Source: Pseudomonas libanensis (GTDB lineage Bacteria > Pseudomonadota > Gammaproteobacteria > Pseudomonadales > Pseudomonadaceae). From it: 64,000 bases of DNA. The position numbers were made by a program, and so were the translations under genes. The stretch spans positions 124,001-188,000 of the forward strand of contig NZ_JYLH01000012.1 in the NCBI RefSeq assembly GCF_001439685.1, read 5' to 3'. Position 1 is the first letter of the stretch, and every line of letters begins with the position of its first letter. The notes beneath the pieces were generated by a model. It searched no databases and was not told the DNA's origin. It saw only the letters and a list, made by a program, of their open reading frames with translations. Below are positions 16,569 to 26,928 of this stretch, in pieces.

Positions 16569-16591
16569 TTTATCCGCATTAATATGATAAA
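16569..16591. promoter_or_regulatory. Inverted repeat before the GntR/FadR gene
   Basis: TTTATC-N11-GATAAA ends 9 bp before the start codon of the regulator gene in an AT-rich spacer. It could be an autoregulatory operator, but the arms are short and AT-rich so a promoter coincidence is possible. Confidence 0.35.
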
Positions 16592-16599
16592 TCGCACCC

Positions 16600-17367
16600 A
16601 TGCTGACTCGTCCGCTGCGCCGCAAACGCCAGAAGCTTTCCGACGTAATTGTCGAATCGGTCAAGCGCTCCATCGTCACCGATGCCTTGAAGCCCGGCGA
16701 CCGCCTGCCCACCGAGCGCGAACTGATGGAGAGTTTCCAGTGCTCCAAGGGCTCGGCCCGTGAAGCGCTCAAGGCGCTGGAGGTCGAGGGCCTGGTGAGT
16801 ACGCGCACCGGCCCCAGTGGTGGCGCCTATCTGAACCAGGCCGGCACCGAGCCGGCCAGCCGCGCCTTGCGCAACTACCTGCACTTCCAGCATCTGGATG
16901 GCGAGCAGGTCTATCAATTGCGCAAGGTCATCGAAGTGGAACTGGCGGTGTCAGTACTCGGGCGCTTGGGCGAAGACGACTACCAAGCCCTGCAAGCCAA
17001 CGTGGATTTCTGCAGCGCCCCCGAAGACAGCGAAGCCGGCCAGCGCGAACAGCGCCTGGCGGAACTGGAGTTCCACAATCTGCTGGCCAGGGCTTGCCCC
17101 AATCCGCTGCTGAGCTTTATGGCGCAGTTTCTCAACGACCTGCTGCGCGACCTGGTGGTGCTGAAAAAAGCCTACAAGCCCAAGCGCAAGCAGTTCGACG
17201 CGGCCAACCTCGACTATCACAAGCAACTGCTGGTCGCTTTTCGCGCAGAGGATGAAAACGCCGTACGCAGTTTGATGCATGAGCATATGTGCGATGCCGA
17301 ACACCATATGACGGCCCTGGAAGGCCAGGTCAGCCCGCACTTCCTTCTGGAGTTCGATCACCGTTAG
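16600..17367 (+). CDS. GntR family (FadR/FCD subfamily) transcriptional regulator
   Basis: A 255-residue regulator with an N-terminal winged helix (RLPTERELMESFQCSKGSAREALKALEVEGLV) and a C-terminal FCD ligand domain, in which His and Asp residues (LEFHNLLARAC, LDYHKQLLVAF, MHEHM) would bind a metal and a carboxylate ligand. It precedes the Liv-type transporter operon in the same direction, separated by a REP pair, and is its likely regulator. Family placement is clear; the effector is unknown. Confidence 0.88.
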   Translation: MLTRPLRRKRQKLSDVIVESVKRSIVTDALKPGDRLPTERELMESFQCSKGSAREALKALEVEGLVSTRTGPSGGAYLNQAGTEPASRALRNYLHFQHLDGEQVYQLRKVIEVELAVSVLGRLGEDDYQALQANVDFCSAPEDSEAGQREQRLAELEFHNLLARACPNPLLSFMAQFLNDLLRDLVVLKKAYKPKRKQFDAANLDYHKQLLVAFRAEDENAVRSLMHEHMCDAEHHMTALEGQVSPHFLLEFDHR

Positions 17368-17384
17368 GAACAAAACCCGATCAA

Positions 17385-17471
17385 TGTGGGAGCTGGCTTG
17401 CCTGCGATGGCATCGACTCGGTCCCCCTGTAACACCGAGGCGCCCGCATCGCAGGCAAGCCAGCTCCCACA
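17385..17471. repeat. REP inverted pair
   Basis: Both half-sites are canonical (TGTGGGAGCTGGCTTGCCTG and its complement) around a 40-bp variable centre. It separates the GntR gene from the transporter operon. Confidence 0.9.
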
Positions 17472-17587
17472 TTTGACCCAGCTCACCCGCTGAACCGAGT
17501 TATCCAATAACAAGCCTGCCCACAGGCCCTTGCACCACCGTATCGCCCTTGCCGCTCCTGCCAATAACTAAACCAGGGAGTCACCCC

Positions 17588-18790
17588 ATGCAGCGTCGTA
17601 CGTTATTGAAAGCCAGCCTCACCGCGGCCGCCGCCCTCAGCTTGCCGCTGAGCGTGCGTTCGGCATTCGCCGCCGAGCCCTTTACCTTTTACGGCCTCAA
17701 GTCCATGTCTGGTGCCTTTGCCAGCTATGGCAAATTTGCCGACATGGGTTCGCGCCTGGCAGTGGACCAGCACCCCGAGCTGCTCGGGCGCCCGCTGAAC
17801 TACAAGGTCATCGACACCGAAGGCAACGCCGGCAAGGCGGTGCGCAAGGTGCAGGAGGCAATCGCGCAGGACGGCGCACGGTTCTTCCAGGGTTGCACCT
17901 TGTCATCCTCGGCCCTCGCGGTGGCCAAGGAAGTCGACAAGGTCGGCGGCGTGTTCATGACCCCGGTGGGCGCCGATGAAGTCACCGGTAAAGACTGCAA
18001 CAAGGCGACCTTCCGCTGGTCGGTGCCCACCTACGGCGCGATCCGCGAAACCATGGTGCCGTTGATCAAGCTGCTGCCGGACGCCAAGCGCTGGTACACC
18101 ATCACCCCGCAATATGTGTTCGGCGAAGCCTTGCTCGAAGGCGCCAGGAACGTGCTCAAGGAACACGGCCTGGAACACGTCGGCAACAGCTATCATTCGC
18201 TGCAGGAGCAGGAATTCTCCGGCTACCTGACCAACGCCATTTCCACCCGGCCCGATGTGCTGGTGCTGCTCAACTTCGGCAGCCAGTCGTCCAACACTCT
18301 GCGCCAGGCGGTGAACTTCGGCATCAAGGAGCGCATGAAGGTACTGCTGGTGTGGTCGGCCGGCCTCGATCAGTTCCAGGAACTGGGCAGTGATGTGCTC
18401 GAAGGCGTGTACCTCGGCGCGCAGTACTGGCACCAGGTCGACACCCCGCTCAACCGTGAACTGGTCAAGCTGACCCAGGCCAAATACGGAATCAACCCCA
18501 CCTACCCGCTGGCCGCCGACTACATCAGTACCAAGGTCATGCTCGACACCATCATCGCCACCGGCAGCTTCGACGGCGCGACTGTAGCCAAGGCCATGCA
18601 GGGCTTGAGCTACGAAGGCCCGACCGGCAAAGAGTCGATCCGTGCCGGCGACCATCAGGTGATCAAGGATTACTACCTGCTGATCGGCAAGGCCAGCGGC
18701 GACATGGCCGACAAGGACGACCTGGCCAAAGTGCTCAGCGCCGGCCAATCGTTCCCTGCGGTCGAGGCGACGGGCTGCTCGCTCGGCTGA
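17588..18790 (+). CDS. Liv-type ABC transporter substrate-binding protein
   Basis: A 400-residue type I periplasmic binding protein of the branched-chain amino acid/amide family. The start at 17588 is supported by GGGAG 8 bp upstream; the N-terminus MQRRTLLKASLTAAAALSL has a twin-arginine-like pattern with cleavage after AFA. The fold is recognisable from FTFYGLKSMSGAFASYGKFADMG and the RFFQGCTLSSSALAVAKE segment. It opens an operon with two permeases, two ATPases, a carbamoyl amino acid hydrolase and an amidase, so ligands may be ureido or amide compounds rather than leucine. Confidence 0.85.
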   Translation: MQRRTLLKASLTAAAALSLPLSVRSAFAAEPFTFYGLKSMSGAFASYGKFADMGSRLAVDQHPELLGRPLNYKVIDTEGNAGKAVRKVQEAIAQDGARFFQGCTLSSSALAVAKEVDKVGGVFMTPVGADEVTGKDCNKATFRWSVPTYGAIRETMVPLIKLLPDAKRWYTITPQYVFGEALLEGARNVLKEHGLEHVGNSYHSLQEQEFSGYLTNAISTRPDVLVLLNFGSQSSNTLRQAVNFGIKERMKVLLVWSAGLDQFQELGSDVLEGVYLGAQYWHQVDTPLNRELVKLTQAKYGINPTYPLAADYISTKVMLDTIIATGSFDGATVAKAMQGLSYEGPTGKESIRAGDHQVIKDYYLLIGKASGDMADKDDLAKVLSAGQSFPAVEATGCSLG

Positions 18791-18846
18791 TCCCCTGAAT
18801 ATGTAGCGCAGGGCCGCGCAAGCGGCGTCCTGCCGAGGGTTCCTGC

Positions 18847-19707
18847 ATGCTTAATCTTTACCTGTTCCAGATCCTCAACGGCCTTGGGCTGGGGATGATC
18901 TATTTCCTGATTGCGGTCGGGCTGACGATCATTTTCGGCCTGCTCAACTTCGTCAATTTTGCCCACGGCGCGTTCTTCCTGCTGGGGGCCTACATCTGCT
19001 ACACCGCCGTCAGCCTCACCGGCAGCTTCTGGCTGGCGCTGCTGATCGCGCCGCTGGTGGTCGCCGCGCTGGCCTGGGTGATCGAACGCTTGCTGATCCA
19101 ACGGATCTACCACTTGCCGCACATGTTCCAGATCCTGGTGACCCTGGGCATCGCACTGATCATCCAGGAAGCCAGCGTGATGATCTGGGGCCCGGTGGGC
19201 AAGAGCGTCGCCGTACCGGAACTGCTGCGCGGCGTGCTGGTGCTGGGGGACTTCGTCTACCCCTACTACCGCCTGTTCCTCATTGTGTTTTCCGGGCTGG
19301 TGGGCCTGGGCCTGTGGCTGCTGCTGGAGCGCACGCGCTTCGGCGCCCTGGTGCGCGCCGGCAGTGAGAGCACCGAAACCGTGTCGCTGCTGGGCACCAA
19401 CATCTTCCGCCTGTTCTCCATGACCTTCGCCCTCGGCGTAGCCCTGGCCGGTGTCGCCGGCGTGCTGTTCGCACCGTTGCGCGGCGCCCAGCCCTTTGTC
19501 GGCCCGGAGATTCTCGGGGTGGCGTTCGTGGTGGTGGTGATCGGCGGCATGGGTTCCTTCAGCGGTGCGCTGGTCGGCGGTTTGCTGGTGGGCGTGGTGC
19601 AAAGCCTGATGACCACACTCTGGCCCCAGGGTGCGAGCCTGATGATCTACGGCGCGATGGCCGTGGTGATTCTGGTGCGCCCCTACGGCCTGTTCGGGAG
19701 AGCCTGA
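18847..19707 (+). CDS. Branched-chain amino acid-type ABC permease (LivH)
   Basis: A 286-residue permease with about eight hydrophobic helices. The motifs FGLLNFVNFAHGAFFLLGAY and GGMGSFSGALVGGLLVGVVQS are signatures of LivH-type proteins. It ends 1 bp before the next permease gene, so expression is coupled. It forms a heterodimeric channel with the LivM-type protein. Confidence 0.9.
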   Translation: MLNLYLFQILNGLGLGMIYFLIAVGLTIIFGLLNFVNFAHGAFFLLGAYICYTAVSLTGSFWLALLIAPLVVAALAWVIERLLIQRIYHLPHMFQILVTLGIALIIQEASVMIWGPVGKSVAVPELLRGVLVLGDFVYPYYRLFLIVFSGLVGLGLWLLLERTRFGALVRAGSESTETVSLLGTNIFRLFSMTFALGVALAGVAGVLFAPLRGAQPFVGPEILGVAFVVVVIGGMGSFSGALVGGLLVGVVQSLMTTLWPQGASLMIYGAMAVVILVRPYGLFGRA

Positions 19708-19708
19708 C

Positions 19709-20715
19709 ATGAGCGAGAAAAACCCCCTGCCATTTGCCAAGACGCAATCCAAAGCCATGCTGCTGTGGGTATTGGCGGTGCTGATCGGCCTGCCGTTGCT
19801 ATTGCCCTCGGCGACCCTGGCCACCGAGATCCTGATCTTTGCCATGGCTGCCCTGGCGTGCAACCTACTGCTGGGCTACACCGGGCTGTTGTCGTTCGGC
19901 CAAGGCATCTTCTTTGGCGCCGGCGCCTATTGCGCAGCACTGCTGATGATTCACCTGCAACTGGGGTTGTTCACCGCACTGCTGGGTGCCGCCATCGCCG
20001 GCGGTTTCCTGGCGTTGCTGGTGGGTGCCCTGGCGATTCGTCGCACCGGCATCTACTTCGTGATGCTGACCTTGGCGTTCAGCCAGATGGCCTACTTCGT
20101 CGCCTACACCTTGAGCGATTGGACCGGCGGCGACAACGGGCTGCTCAGCGTGCCACGCCCGGAAATCCGTATCGGTGACACCGTACTGTTATCGCTGGCC
20201 GACGCTCGGGCCTTCTATGGTTTTGTCGCGGTGCTGTTCCTGCTGATCTTTATCGGCGCACGCCGGGTGATCGCTTCGCCGTTCGGCAGCACGCTGATGG
20301 CGATCCGCGAAAACGAAACCCGCGCCTCGGCCATCGGCTACGACACGCGGCACTTCAAGATCCTGGTGTTCGTGCTGTCCGGCGCGGTCACCGGGATTGC
20401 CGGAGCGCTGTACGCCATGTTGCTGCACTTTGTGCCGCTGTCGAACATCGACCTGGCGATGTCCGAGAACATCCTGATCATGACCATTGTCGGTGGCACG
20501 GGCTCGCTGTTCGGCTCCCTGCTCGGCGCCGGCTCCATCGTGCTGCTGGGGGATTTCCTCTCCGACCTGTGGCCGCGCTGGCTGATGCTGCTGGGGGTGA
20601 TCCTGATCCTGGTGGTGATCTTCATGCGCGGTGGTTTGTGGGGCGGCCTGGCGTCGCTGTTCGAGAAGGTGCGCGGCAGCCGCAAACCCGCCGCCGTCGC
20701 CAAGGAGCAAGAGCT

Positions 20716-20719
<4 letters not shown>
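19709..20719 (+). CDS. Branched-chain amino acid-type ABC permease (LivM)
   Basis: A 336-residue permease with the LivM signatures GYTGLLSFGQGIFFGAGAYC and IVGGTGSLFGSLLGAGSIVLL. About ten hydrophobic segments are seen, and the tail is short and basic. The start follows the LivH stop by 1 bp and its stop overlaps the next ATG (ATGA). Confidence 0.9.
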
Positions 20720-21464
<745 letters not shown>

Positions 21465-21465
<1 letters not shown>

Positions 21466-22160
21466 TGCTGATCGTCGAGAATATCCATTCCTACTACGAC
21501 AAGAGCCATGTGCTGGAGGGCGTGTCATTGACCGTCAACCCCGGTGAGCTGGTGACCCTGCTGGGTCGCAATGGCGCCGGCAAGACCACCACCCTGCGCA
21601 GCATCCTGGGCATCATATGCCCGCGCCGGGGCCAGATTCACTTCAACGGCCAGGCACTGGTGGGGCAGAAGATCTTTGAAATTGCACGCCAGGGCTTGGC
21701 GCTGGTGCCGGAGAACCGTGGGATTTTCCGTCTGCTGACCGTCGAGGAAAACCTGCGCATCGCCGCCCGCAAGAACAGCCGCTGGCAGTTGGAAGACGTC
21801 TACGCCATGTTCCCACGGCTCAAGGAACGGCGCAAAAACGCCGGCCATGCGTTGTCCGGTGGCGAACAGCAGATGCTCGCCATCGCCCGCGCCCTGCTCA
21901 ACGATCCCAAGCTGCTGATCCTCGACGAACCCACCGAAGGCCTGGCCCCGGTGATTGTCGACGAGCTGGTGAAGATCCTGCGCAAGGTCAAGGACGACGG
22001 CCTGCCGGTGCTGCTGGTGGAACAGAACCTGATGGTCTGCGACAAGCTCGCCGACCGCCATTACGTACTCGAACAGGGCCGCGTGGTGTACGAAGGCAGC
22101 GCTGCTGACTTCCGTGCCGACCCGTCGATCAAGAACCGCTATCTGGCCTTGAGTGCCTGA
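21465..22160 (+). CDS. Liv-type ABC transporter ATP-binding protein (LivF)
   Basis: A 231-residue ATPase with Walker A GRNGAGKTT, the Q-loop LALVPENRGIF typical of LivF, signature LSGGEQQML and Walker B LLILDEPTEGLAP. Its ATG shares a base with the LivG stop. Together with the preceding gene it gives the two-ATPase arrangement of Liv importers. Confidence 0.9.
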
Positions 22161-22173
22161 CTGGAGATCTCTG

Positions 22174-23442
22174 ATGAATAGTGTTGCGCAACCGCTCCAG
22201 AGCAACGCCCCGCTGATCAACCGCGAGCGCCTATGGCAATCGCTGATGGACCTGGCCCGACTCGGCGCCACCGCCAAGGGTGGCGTGTGCCGCCTGGCCC
22301 TCACCGATCTGGACCGCCAGGCCCGCGATCTGTTTGTGCAGTGGTGCGAAGCGGCCGGGTGCAGCGTCACTGTCGACGCCATCGGCAACATCTTTGCGCG
22401 TCGTGCCGGACGCAACCCCGCCCTGCCCCCGGTGATGACCGGCAGCCACATCGACACCCAACCCACCGGCGGCAAGTTCGACGGCTGCTACGGGGTGATG
22501 GCCGGGCTGGAAGTGATCCGTACTATGAATGACTTGCAGATCGAGACCCAAGCGCCGATTGAAGTGGTGGTATGGACCAACGAAGAAGGCTCGCGCTTCC
22601 CGCCGTGCATGATGGGTTCCGGGGTATTTGCCGGAAAGTTCGACTTGCAGGACACCCTCGACAAACGCGACGACCAGGGTCTTTCGGTAGGTGCCGAATT
22701 ACAGCGCATTGGCTATGCCGGTTCCCGTGCAGTATTGGGCCATCCGGTCGGCGCCTACTTCGAAGCCCATATCGAGCAAGGCCCGGTACTGGAAGACCAG
22801 GCCACCACTATCGGCGTGGTCATGGGCTGCCTGGGCCAGAAGTGGTTCGACCTGACCCTCACTGGCGTGGAGGCGCATGCGGGCCCTACGCCCATGCACC
22901 TGCGCAAGGATGCCCTGGTGGGCGCTGCCGAGGTGGTCAGCGCGGTCAACCGTATCGCCCATCAGCATCAGCCTCACGCCTGCGGCACCGTTGGTTGCCT
23001 GAGCCTGCACCCGGGTTCACGCAACGTGATTCCCGGCCAGGTGCAGATGACCCTCGACTTGCGCCACCTGCATGCCGACAAGTTGCAAGCCATGGTCGAT
23101 GAAGTGCGCGCAGTGATCGAAGACTCCGCCGCCCGCCACGGCTTGACGTTCGAACTGACACCCACCGCCGACTTCCCGCCGCTGGACTTTCACCCGACCT
23201 GCGTCAATGCCGTGCGCGAGGCTGCCCAGGCATTGGGTTTGAGCCATATGGACATTGTCAGCGGCGCCGGGCATGACGCGATCTTCGTCGCTGAACTGGG
23301 CCCGGCCGGGATGATCTTTGTGCCGTGCGAGGGCGGTATCAGCCATAACGAAATCGAAAACGCCGCGCCGGATGATCTGGCGGCGGGTTGCGCAGTATTG
23401 CTACGCGCCATGGTCAATGCGGCACAGGGGGATGTGGCATGA
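22174..23442 (+). CDS. Zn-dependent N-carbamoyl-L-amino acid hydrolase family enzyme
   Basis: A 422-residue M20-related amidohydrolase of the hydantoinase/carbamoylase (allantoate amidohydrolase) family. Metal ligands are seen in GSHIDTQPTGGKFDG, WTNEEGSRFPPCMMGS and, near the C-terminus, GAGHDA and SHNEIE; the dimerisation lid has VEAHAGPTPM. The expected reaction is hydrolysis of an N-carbamoyl or related ureido amino acid to the amino acid, CO2 and ammonia. It is translated from an ATG at 22174, 13 bp after LivF, and overlaps the amidase gene by 4 bp. Confidence 0.85.
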   Translation: MNSVAQPLQSNAPLINRERLWQSLMDLARLGATAKGGVCRLALTDLDRQARDLFVQWCEAAGCSVTVDAIGNIFARRAGRNPALPPVMTGSHIDTQPTGGKFDGCYGVMAGLEVIRTMNDLQIETQAPIEVVVWTNEEGSRFPPCMMGSGVFAGKFDLQDTLDKRDDQGLSVGAELQRIGYAGSRAVLGHPVGAYFEAHIEQGPVLEDQATTIGVVMGCLGQKWFDLTLTGVEAHAGPTPMHLRKDALVGAAEVVSAVNRIAHQHQPHACGTVGCLSLHPGSRNVIPGQVQMTLDLRHLHADKLQAMVDEVRAVIEDSAARHGLTFELTPTADFPPLDFHPTCVNAVREAAQALGLSHMDIVSGAGHDAIFVAELGPAGMIFVPCEGGISHNEIENAAPDDLAAGCAVLLRAMVNAAQGDVA

Positions 23443-24842
23443 GCGAGATTGGCCAACTGACAGCGGTGCAACTATTGCAGCATTTTCGCGAAAAGAGCTT
23501 GTCACCCGTAGAGGTCACCGAAGACGCTTTGCTGCGCATCGAGCGCTATAACCCGGTGGTGAATGCCTACTGCCATGTCGACCCGCGAGGCGCGCTGGAG
23601 GCTGCGCGAGCGTCGGAACAACGCTGGTTGAAAGGTGAACCCTGCGGCGCGCTGGATGGCGTGCCGGCGTCGATCAAGGACCTGACGTTGACGGTCGGTA
23701 TGCCCACGCGCAAAGGCTCGCGCACCTCATCCGCCGAGGGCCCGTGGGACATGGACGCGCCCTTCTCGGCCTTCATGCGCAAGGCCGGCGCGGTGCTGCT
23801 GGGCAAGACCACCACCCCTGAATTCGGCTGGAAAGGCGTCACCGACAACCCGCTGTACGGCATCACCCGCAACCCGTGGGACACCCGCACCACGGCGGGC
23901 GGTTCCTCCGGTGGCGCCGGTGCGGCAGCGGCGCTGAACCTGGGGGTGCTGCACCAGGGCAGCGACGCCGGTGGCTCGATCCGCATTCCCTGTGCCTTTA
24001 CCGGCACCTTCGGGATCAAGCCGACCTTCGGTTATGTGCCGCAATGGCCGGCCAGTTCCATGACCATCCTGTCGCACCTGGGCCCCATGACCCGCACCGT
24101 GGAAGACAGCGTGCTGATGCTGCAAGCCGTGGCGCGGCCGGATGCACGGGACGGCTTGATCGGCGCGCCGCGAACCAGGCCCTGGCTCGTTCCGGGAACG
24201 GACTTGAAGGGGTTGCGTGTCGCCTATAGCCCCACCTTCGGCTATGCGAGAGTCGACCCGCAGGTCGCCCAGGTGGTGGATCAGGCGGTGCACGGCCTGG
24301 TGCAACTGGGTGCCCATGTCGAACAGATCGACCCTGGCTTCAGCGACCCCTTGGATATCTTCAGCACCTTGTGGGCCGCCGGTGCCGCTCGCCTGACCGG
24401 CGCGATGAGCCAAGCGCAAAAGCAACTGCTCGACCCCGGATTGCTGCGCATTGCACAGCGGGGCGAGCGCTTGAGCCTGGATGATTTCAACGCAGCCCTC
24501 GAAGCGCGAGCGGCGCTGGTTGCACGGATGGCAGCCTTCCATGAGCATTACGATGTGCTGGTGTCGCCGATGATGCCGATCACCGCGTTCGAAGCCGGGC
24601 ACAACGTACCGCCGGGCTCGGGGATGACTGAGTGGATGGAATGGACGCCGTTCACCTACCCGTTCAACCTCACCCAGCAACCGGCGGCGTCAGTCCCCTG
24701 TGGGTTGGCGGCAAACGGCTTACCAGTGGGCTTGCATGTGGTGGGCGCGCGGTTTGCCGATGAGCAGGTGTTGAGGGTGTGTCACGCGTATGCACAGGCA
24801 TTCCCCACAGAGCACTTGCACACACCGAGAAGCCCGACCTGA
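23439..24842 (+). CDS. Amidase signature family hydrolase
   Basis: A 467-residue amidase with the Ser-Ser-Lys triad: Lys in GVPASIKDLTLT near residue 78, the glycine-serine-rich TTAGGSSGGAGAAAALN and the nucleophile loop HQGSDAGGSIRIPCAFTGTFGIKPTFG. It is close to the amidases annotated AtzF/GatA-like without clear substrate. The start overlaps the carbamoylase stop as ATGA. In the operon it probably releases ammonia or an acid from the same imported compound. A REP pair follows the gene. Confidence 0.87.
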   Translation: MSEIGQLTAVQLLQHFREKSLSPVEVTEDALLRIERYNPVVNAYCHVDPRGALEAARASEQRWLKGEPCGALDGVPASIKDLTLTVGMPTRKGSRTSSAEGPWDMDAPFSAFMRKAGAVLLGKTTTPEFGWKGVTDNPLYGITRNPWDTRTTAGGSSGGAGAAAALNLGVLHQGSDAGGSIRIPCAFTGTFGIKPTFGYVPQWPASSMTILSHLGPMTRTVEDSVLMLQAVARPDARDGLIGAPRTRPWLVPGTDLKGLRVAYSPTFGYARVDPQVAQVVDQAVHGLVQLGAHVEQIDPGFSDPLDIFSTLWAAGAARLTGAMSQAQKQLLDPGLLRIAQRGERLSLDDFNAALEARAALVARMAAFHEHYDVLVSPMMPITAFEAGHNVPPGSGMTEWMEWTPFTYPFNLTQQPAASVPCGLAANGLPVGLHVVGARFADEQVLRVCHAYAQAFPTEHLHTPRSPT

Positions 24843-24854
24843 AATATCCACAAC

Positions 24855-24943
24855 TGTGGGAGCTGGCTTGCCTGCGATAGCGCGGGTTCAGTTAGCCCAT
24901 TGGCCTCTGACACACCGCTTTCGCAGGCAAGCCAGCTCCCACA
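24855..24943. repeat. REP inverted pair
   Basis: Canonical REP halves lie between the amidase stop and the LysR gene, the only content of this spacer. The hairpin could act as a transcription end for the operon. Confidence 0.9.
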
Positions 24944-25001
24944 TGGATCGCATTCCAATCCTGCATCGCTCTACAATGCCCCATTCATTCCCGGGGGCTT
25001 C

Positions 25002-25865
25002 ATGGACATCGAACTGGCACGCACCTTCCTCGAAATCACCCGCTGCGGCAGCCTGGCCGCAGCGGCCGAGAAACTGCACGTCACCCAGACCGCTATCACC
25101 GCTCGTGTCAAAAACCTTGAGAACCAGCTCGGCTGCACGCTGTTTGTGCGCAACCGTGCCGGTGCGCGGCTGACCGCCGACGGCGAGGCCTTCGTGGTGT
25201 ACGCCAACCAGTTGCTGCAGACCTGGGAAGCGGCGCGACGCGACCTGCCGTTGCCCGATGGCTATCGCAATGTGCTGCATATCGGCGGAGAGGTCAGCTT
25301 GTGCAACCCATTGATGCTCGGCTGGGCCAAGGCGCTGCGCGAACACATCCCGGGGCACGCGCTGCGCACCGAGGTGCGTGAAGGCGAGTACCTGCTGCGC
25401 CAACTGGAGTTGGGTGTGCTCGACGCCGCCCTGGTGTTTCAGCCTCAGTATTGGCCGGGCTTGCAGGTGGAGCAGGTACTGGAAGAAAAACTGATCCTGG
25501 TGCAGCTGGCAAGCCAGCCGGAGCCTTACGTGTATATCGATTGGGGCCAGGGTTTTCGCCAGCAACATGACGCCGCCTTGCCCGACCGCGCCCGCGCCGC
25601 GCTGAGCTTCAACCTCGGGCCGTTGGCGTTGCAGTACATCCTGGAAAATGGCGGTGCCGGCTATTTCCGCACGCGAGTGGTGCAGAGCTACCTGGACAGC
25701 GGCGTGATGCAGCGGGTGGCCAAGGCACCGGAATTCAGCTTCCCTACCTACCTGGTGTATTCACGGGCGCGGGATTCGGCGGTGCTGCAACAGGCATTGG
25801 CGCTGCTGCGCGAAGTGGTCAAGGCTGAAAGTGACTGGTCGCAACGCTGGGATCCGCTGATTTGA
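25002..25865 (+). CDS. LysR family transcriptional regulator
   Basis: A 287-residue regulator with the N-terminal LysR helix-turn-helix (FLEITRCGSLAAAAEKLHVTQTAITARVKNLENQLGCTLFVR) and a ligand domain from about residue 90. The ATG at 25002 has a GGGGG ribosome site 4-5 bp upstream and gives the usual N-terminus; longer frames would run into the REP. It follows the Liv/amidase operon in the same direction and might regulate it or the LacI gene region. No target is indicated by the sequence. Confidence 0.88.
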   Translation: MDIELARTFLEITRCGSLAAAAEKLHVTQTAITARVKNLENQLGCTLFVRNRAGARLTADGEAFVVYANQLLQTWEAARRDLPLPDGYRNVLHIGGEVSLCNPLMLGWAKALREHIPGHALRTEVREGEYLLRQLELGVLDAALVFQPQYWPGLQVEQVLEEKLILVQLASQPEPYVYIDWGQGFRQQHDAALPDRARAALSFNLGPLALQYILENGGAGYFRTRVVQSYLDSGVMQRVAKAPEFSFPTYLVYSRARDSAVLQQALALLREVVKAESDWSQRWDPLI

Positions 25866-25923
25866 AGCACCGGATACCGCCGCGCATGCTAGCCTGCGGG
25901 TGTGTCCTTTTGCAGCCTTACCG

Positions 25924-26928
25924 ATGAACAAGAAAAAGTCCGTCACCATCAGCGACATCGCCAAACGCGTCGGCATGACCACCATCACGGTGTCCCGGGC
26001 GCTGAGCAAACCCGACCTGGTCAAACCCGCCACCCTGGCGCGCATCCTGGAGGTGGCGCGGGAGCTGGACTATGTACCCAACGCCTTCGCCCGGGGGCTC
26101 AAGCGCAGTGAAAGCCTGATCATCGGGGTGATTACCGCGTCGGTGGACAACCCGTTCTACAGCGAGATGATCAAGGCGATTTCCCGCGAGGCGAAAAAGC
26201 ACGGCTACACCATCATGCTCGTGGACACCGATGAGCTGGAGGAACTCGAGAGCAAAGCGGTGGATACCCTGCTGGGCTACCGCGTTGCGGGGATTATCCT
26301 GTCGCCGGTCTCCGATGAGCCGAGCTACCAGCCCGACTACCTGGAACGCCTGGGCAACGGCAAGACCCCGGTGGTGCTGCTCGATCGCACGATCCACGAC
26401 AGCCCGTTCAGCCGCGTGGTGCTCGACAACTACCACAGCGGCCTGCAAGCCGCACACTACCTGCTGCGCCAGACCCCGAACTTCAAGCGCCTGCTGGTGC
26501 TGACCGGCCCCGAACATTCGCGTATCACGGTGGAACGCCTCAAGGGCCTGCGCGAAGTGCTGGCCGAACACCCGCACATTCAGGTCGAGGTGCAGGCCGG
26601 CGACTACACTTTGATGCCGGCGTATTTGCACACCCTCGACTACCTGGCCACCCACTCGGCGCCGGACGCGATCATGGGTTTCAACCAGTTGATCACCCTG
26701 GGAGCCTTGCGCGCGTTGCGCATGCACAACATCCCCCACGACAGCCTGACCATCTGCGGCATCGACCGCCTGCCCTTCGCCGATATCTTTGGCGTACCCA
26801 TCGCCTGCGTGGCCCACGACGCCTCCCTGGCCGGCAGCAGCGCGGTACGCCTGCTGCTCGACCGCCTGCAAGACCCATATAAACCACGGGACAAAGTGGT
26901 CATCGCCGGCCAGTTGGAGAACGGCTAG
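25924..26928 (+). CDS. LacI family repressor of the polyol cluster
   Basis: A 334-residue LacI/GalR-type regulator: the N-terminal helix-turn-helix VTISDIAKRVGMTTITVSRAL and hinge helix, then a periplasmic-binding-like core (LIIGVITASVDNPFYSEMIKAI) with ligand Asp and Arg in CGIDRLPFADIFGVP. It is transcribed towards the polyol genes, and its stop overlaps that of the convergent SDR gene. The palindrome at 33935 before the binding-protein gene is its probable operator. The inducer is probably the transported sugar alcohol. Confidence 0.88.
   Translation: MNKKKSVTISDIAKRVGMTTITVSRALSKPDLVKPATLARILEVARELDYVPNAFARGLKRSESLIIGVITASVDNPFYSEMIKAISREAKKHGYTIMLVDTDELEELESKAVDTLLGYRVAGIILSPVSDEPSYQPDYLERLGNGKTPVVLLDRTIHDSPFSRVVLDNYHSGLQAAHYLLRQTPNFKRLLVLTGPEHSRITVERLKGLREVLAEHPHIQVEVQAGDYTLMPAYLHTLDYLATHSAPDAIMGFNQLITLGALRALRMHNIPHDSLTICGIDRLPFADIFGVPIACVAHDASLAGSSAVRLLLDRLQDPYKPRDKVVIAGQLENG

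Noticed and set aside
16331..16582. Frame +2 continuation as a frameshifted second half of the truncated alpha/beta hydrolase.
   Set aside because: Its upstream part is out-of-frame shadow and the last 30 codons show no family motif, so no frameshift can be claimed.
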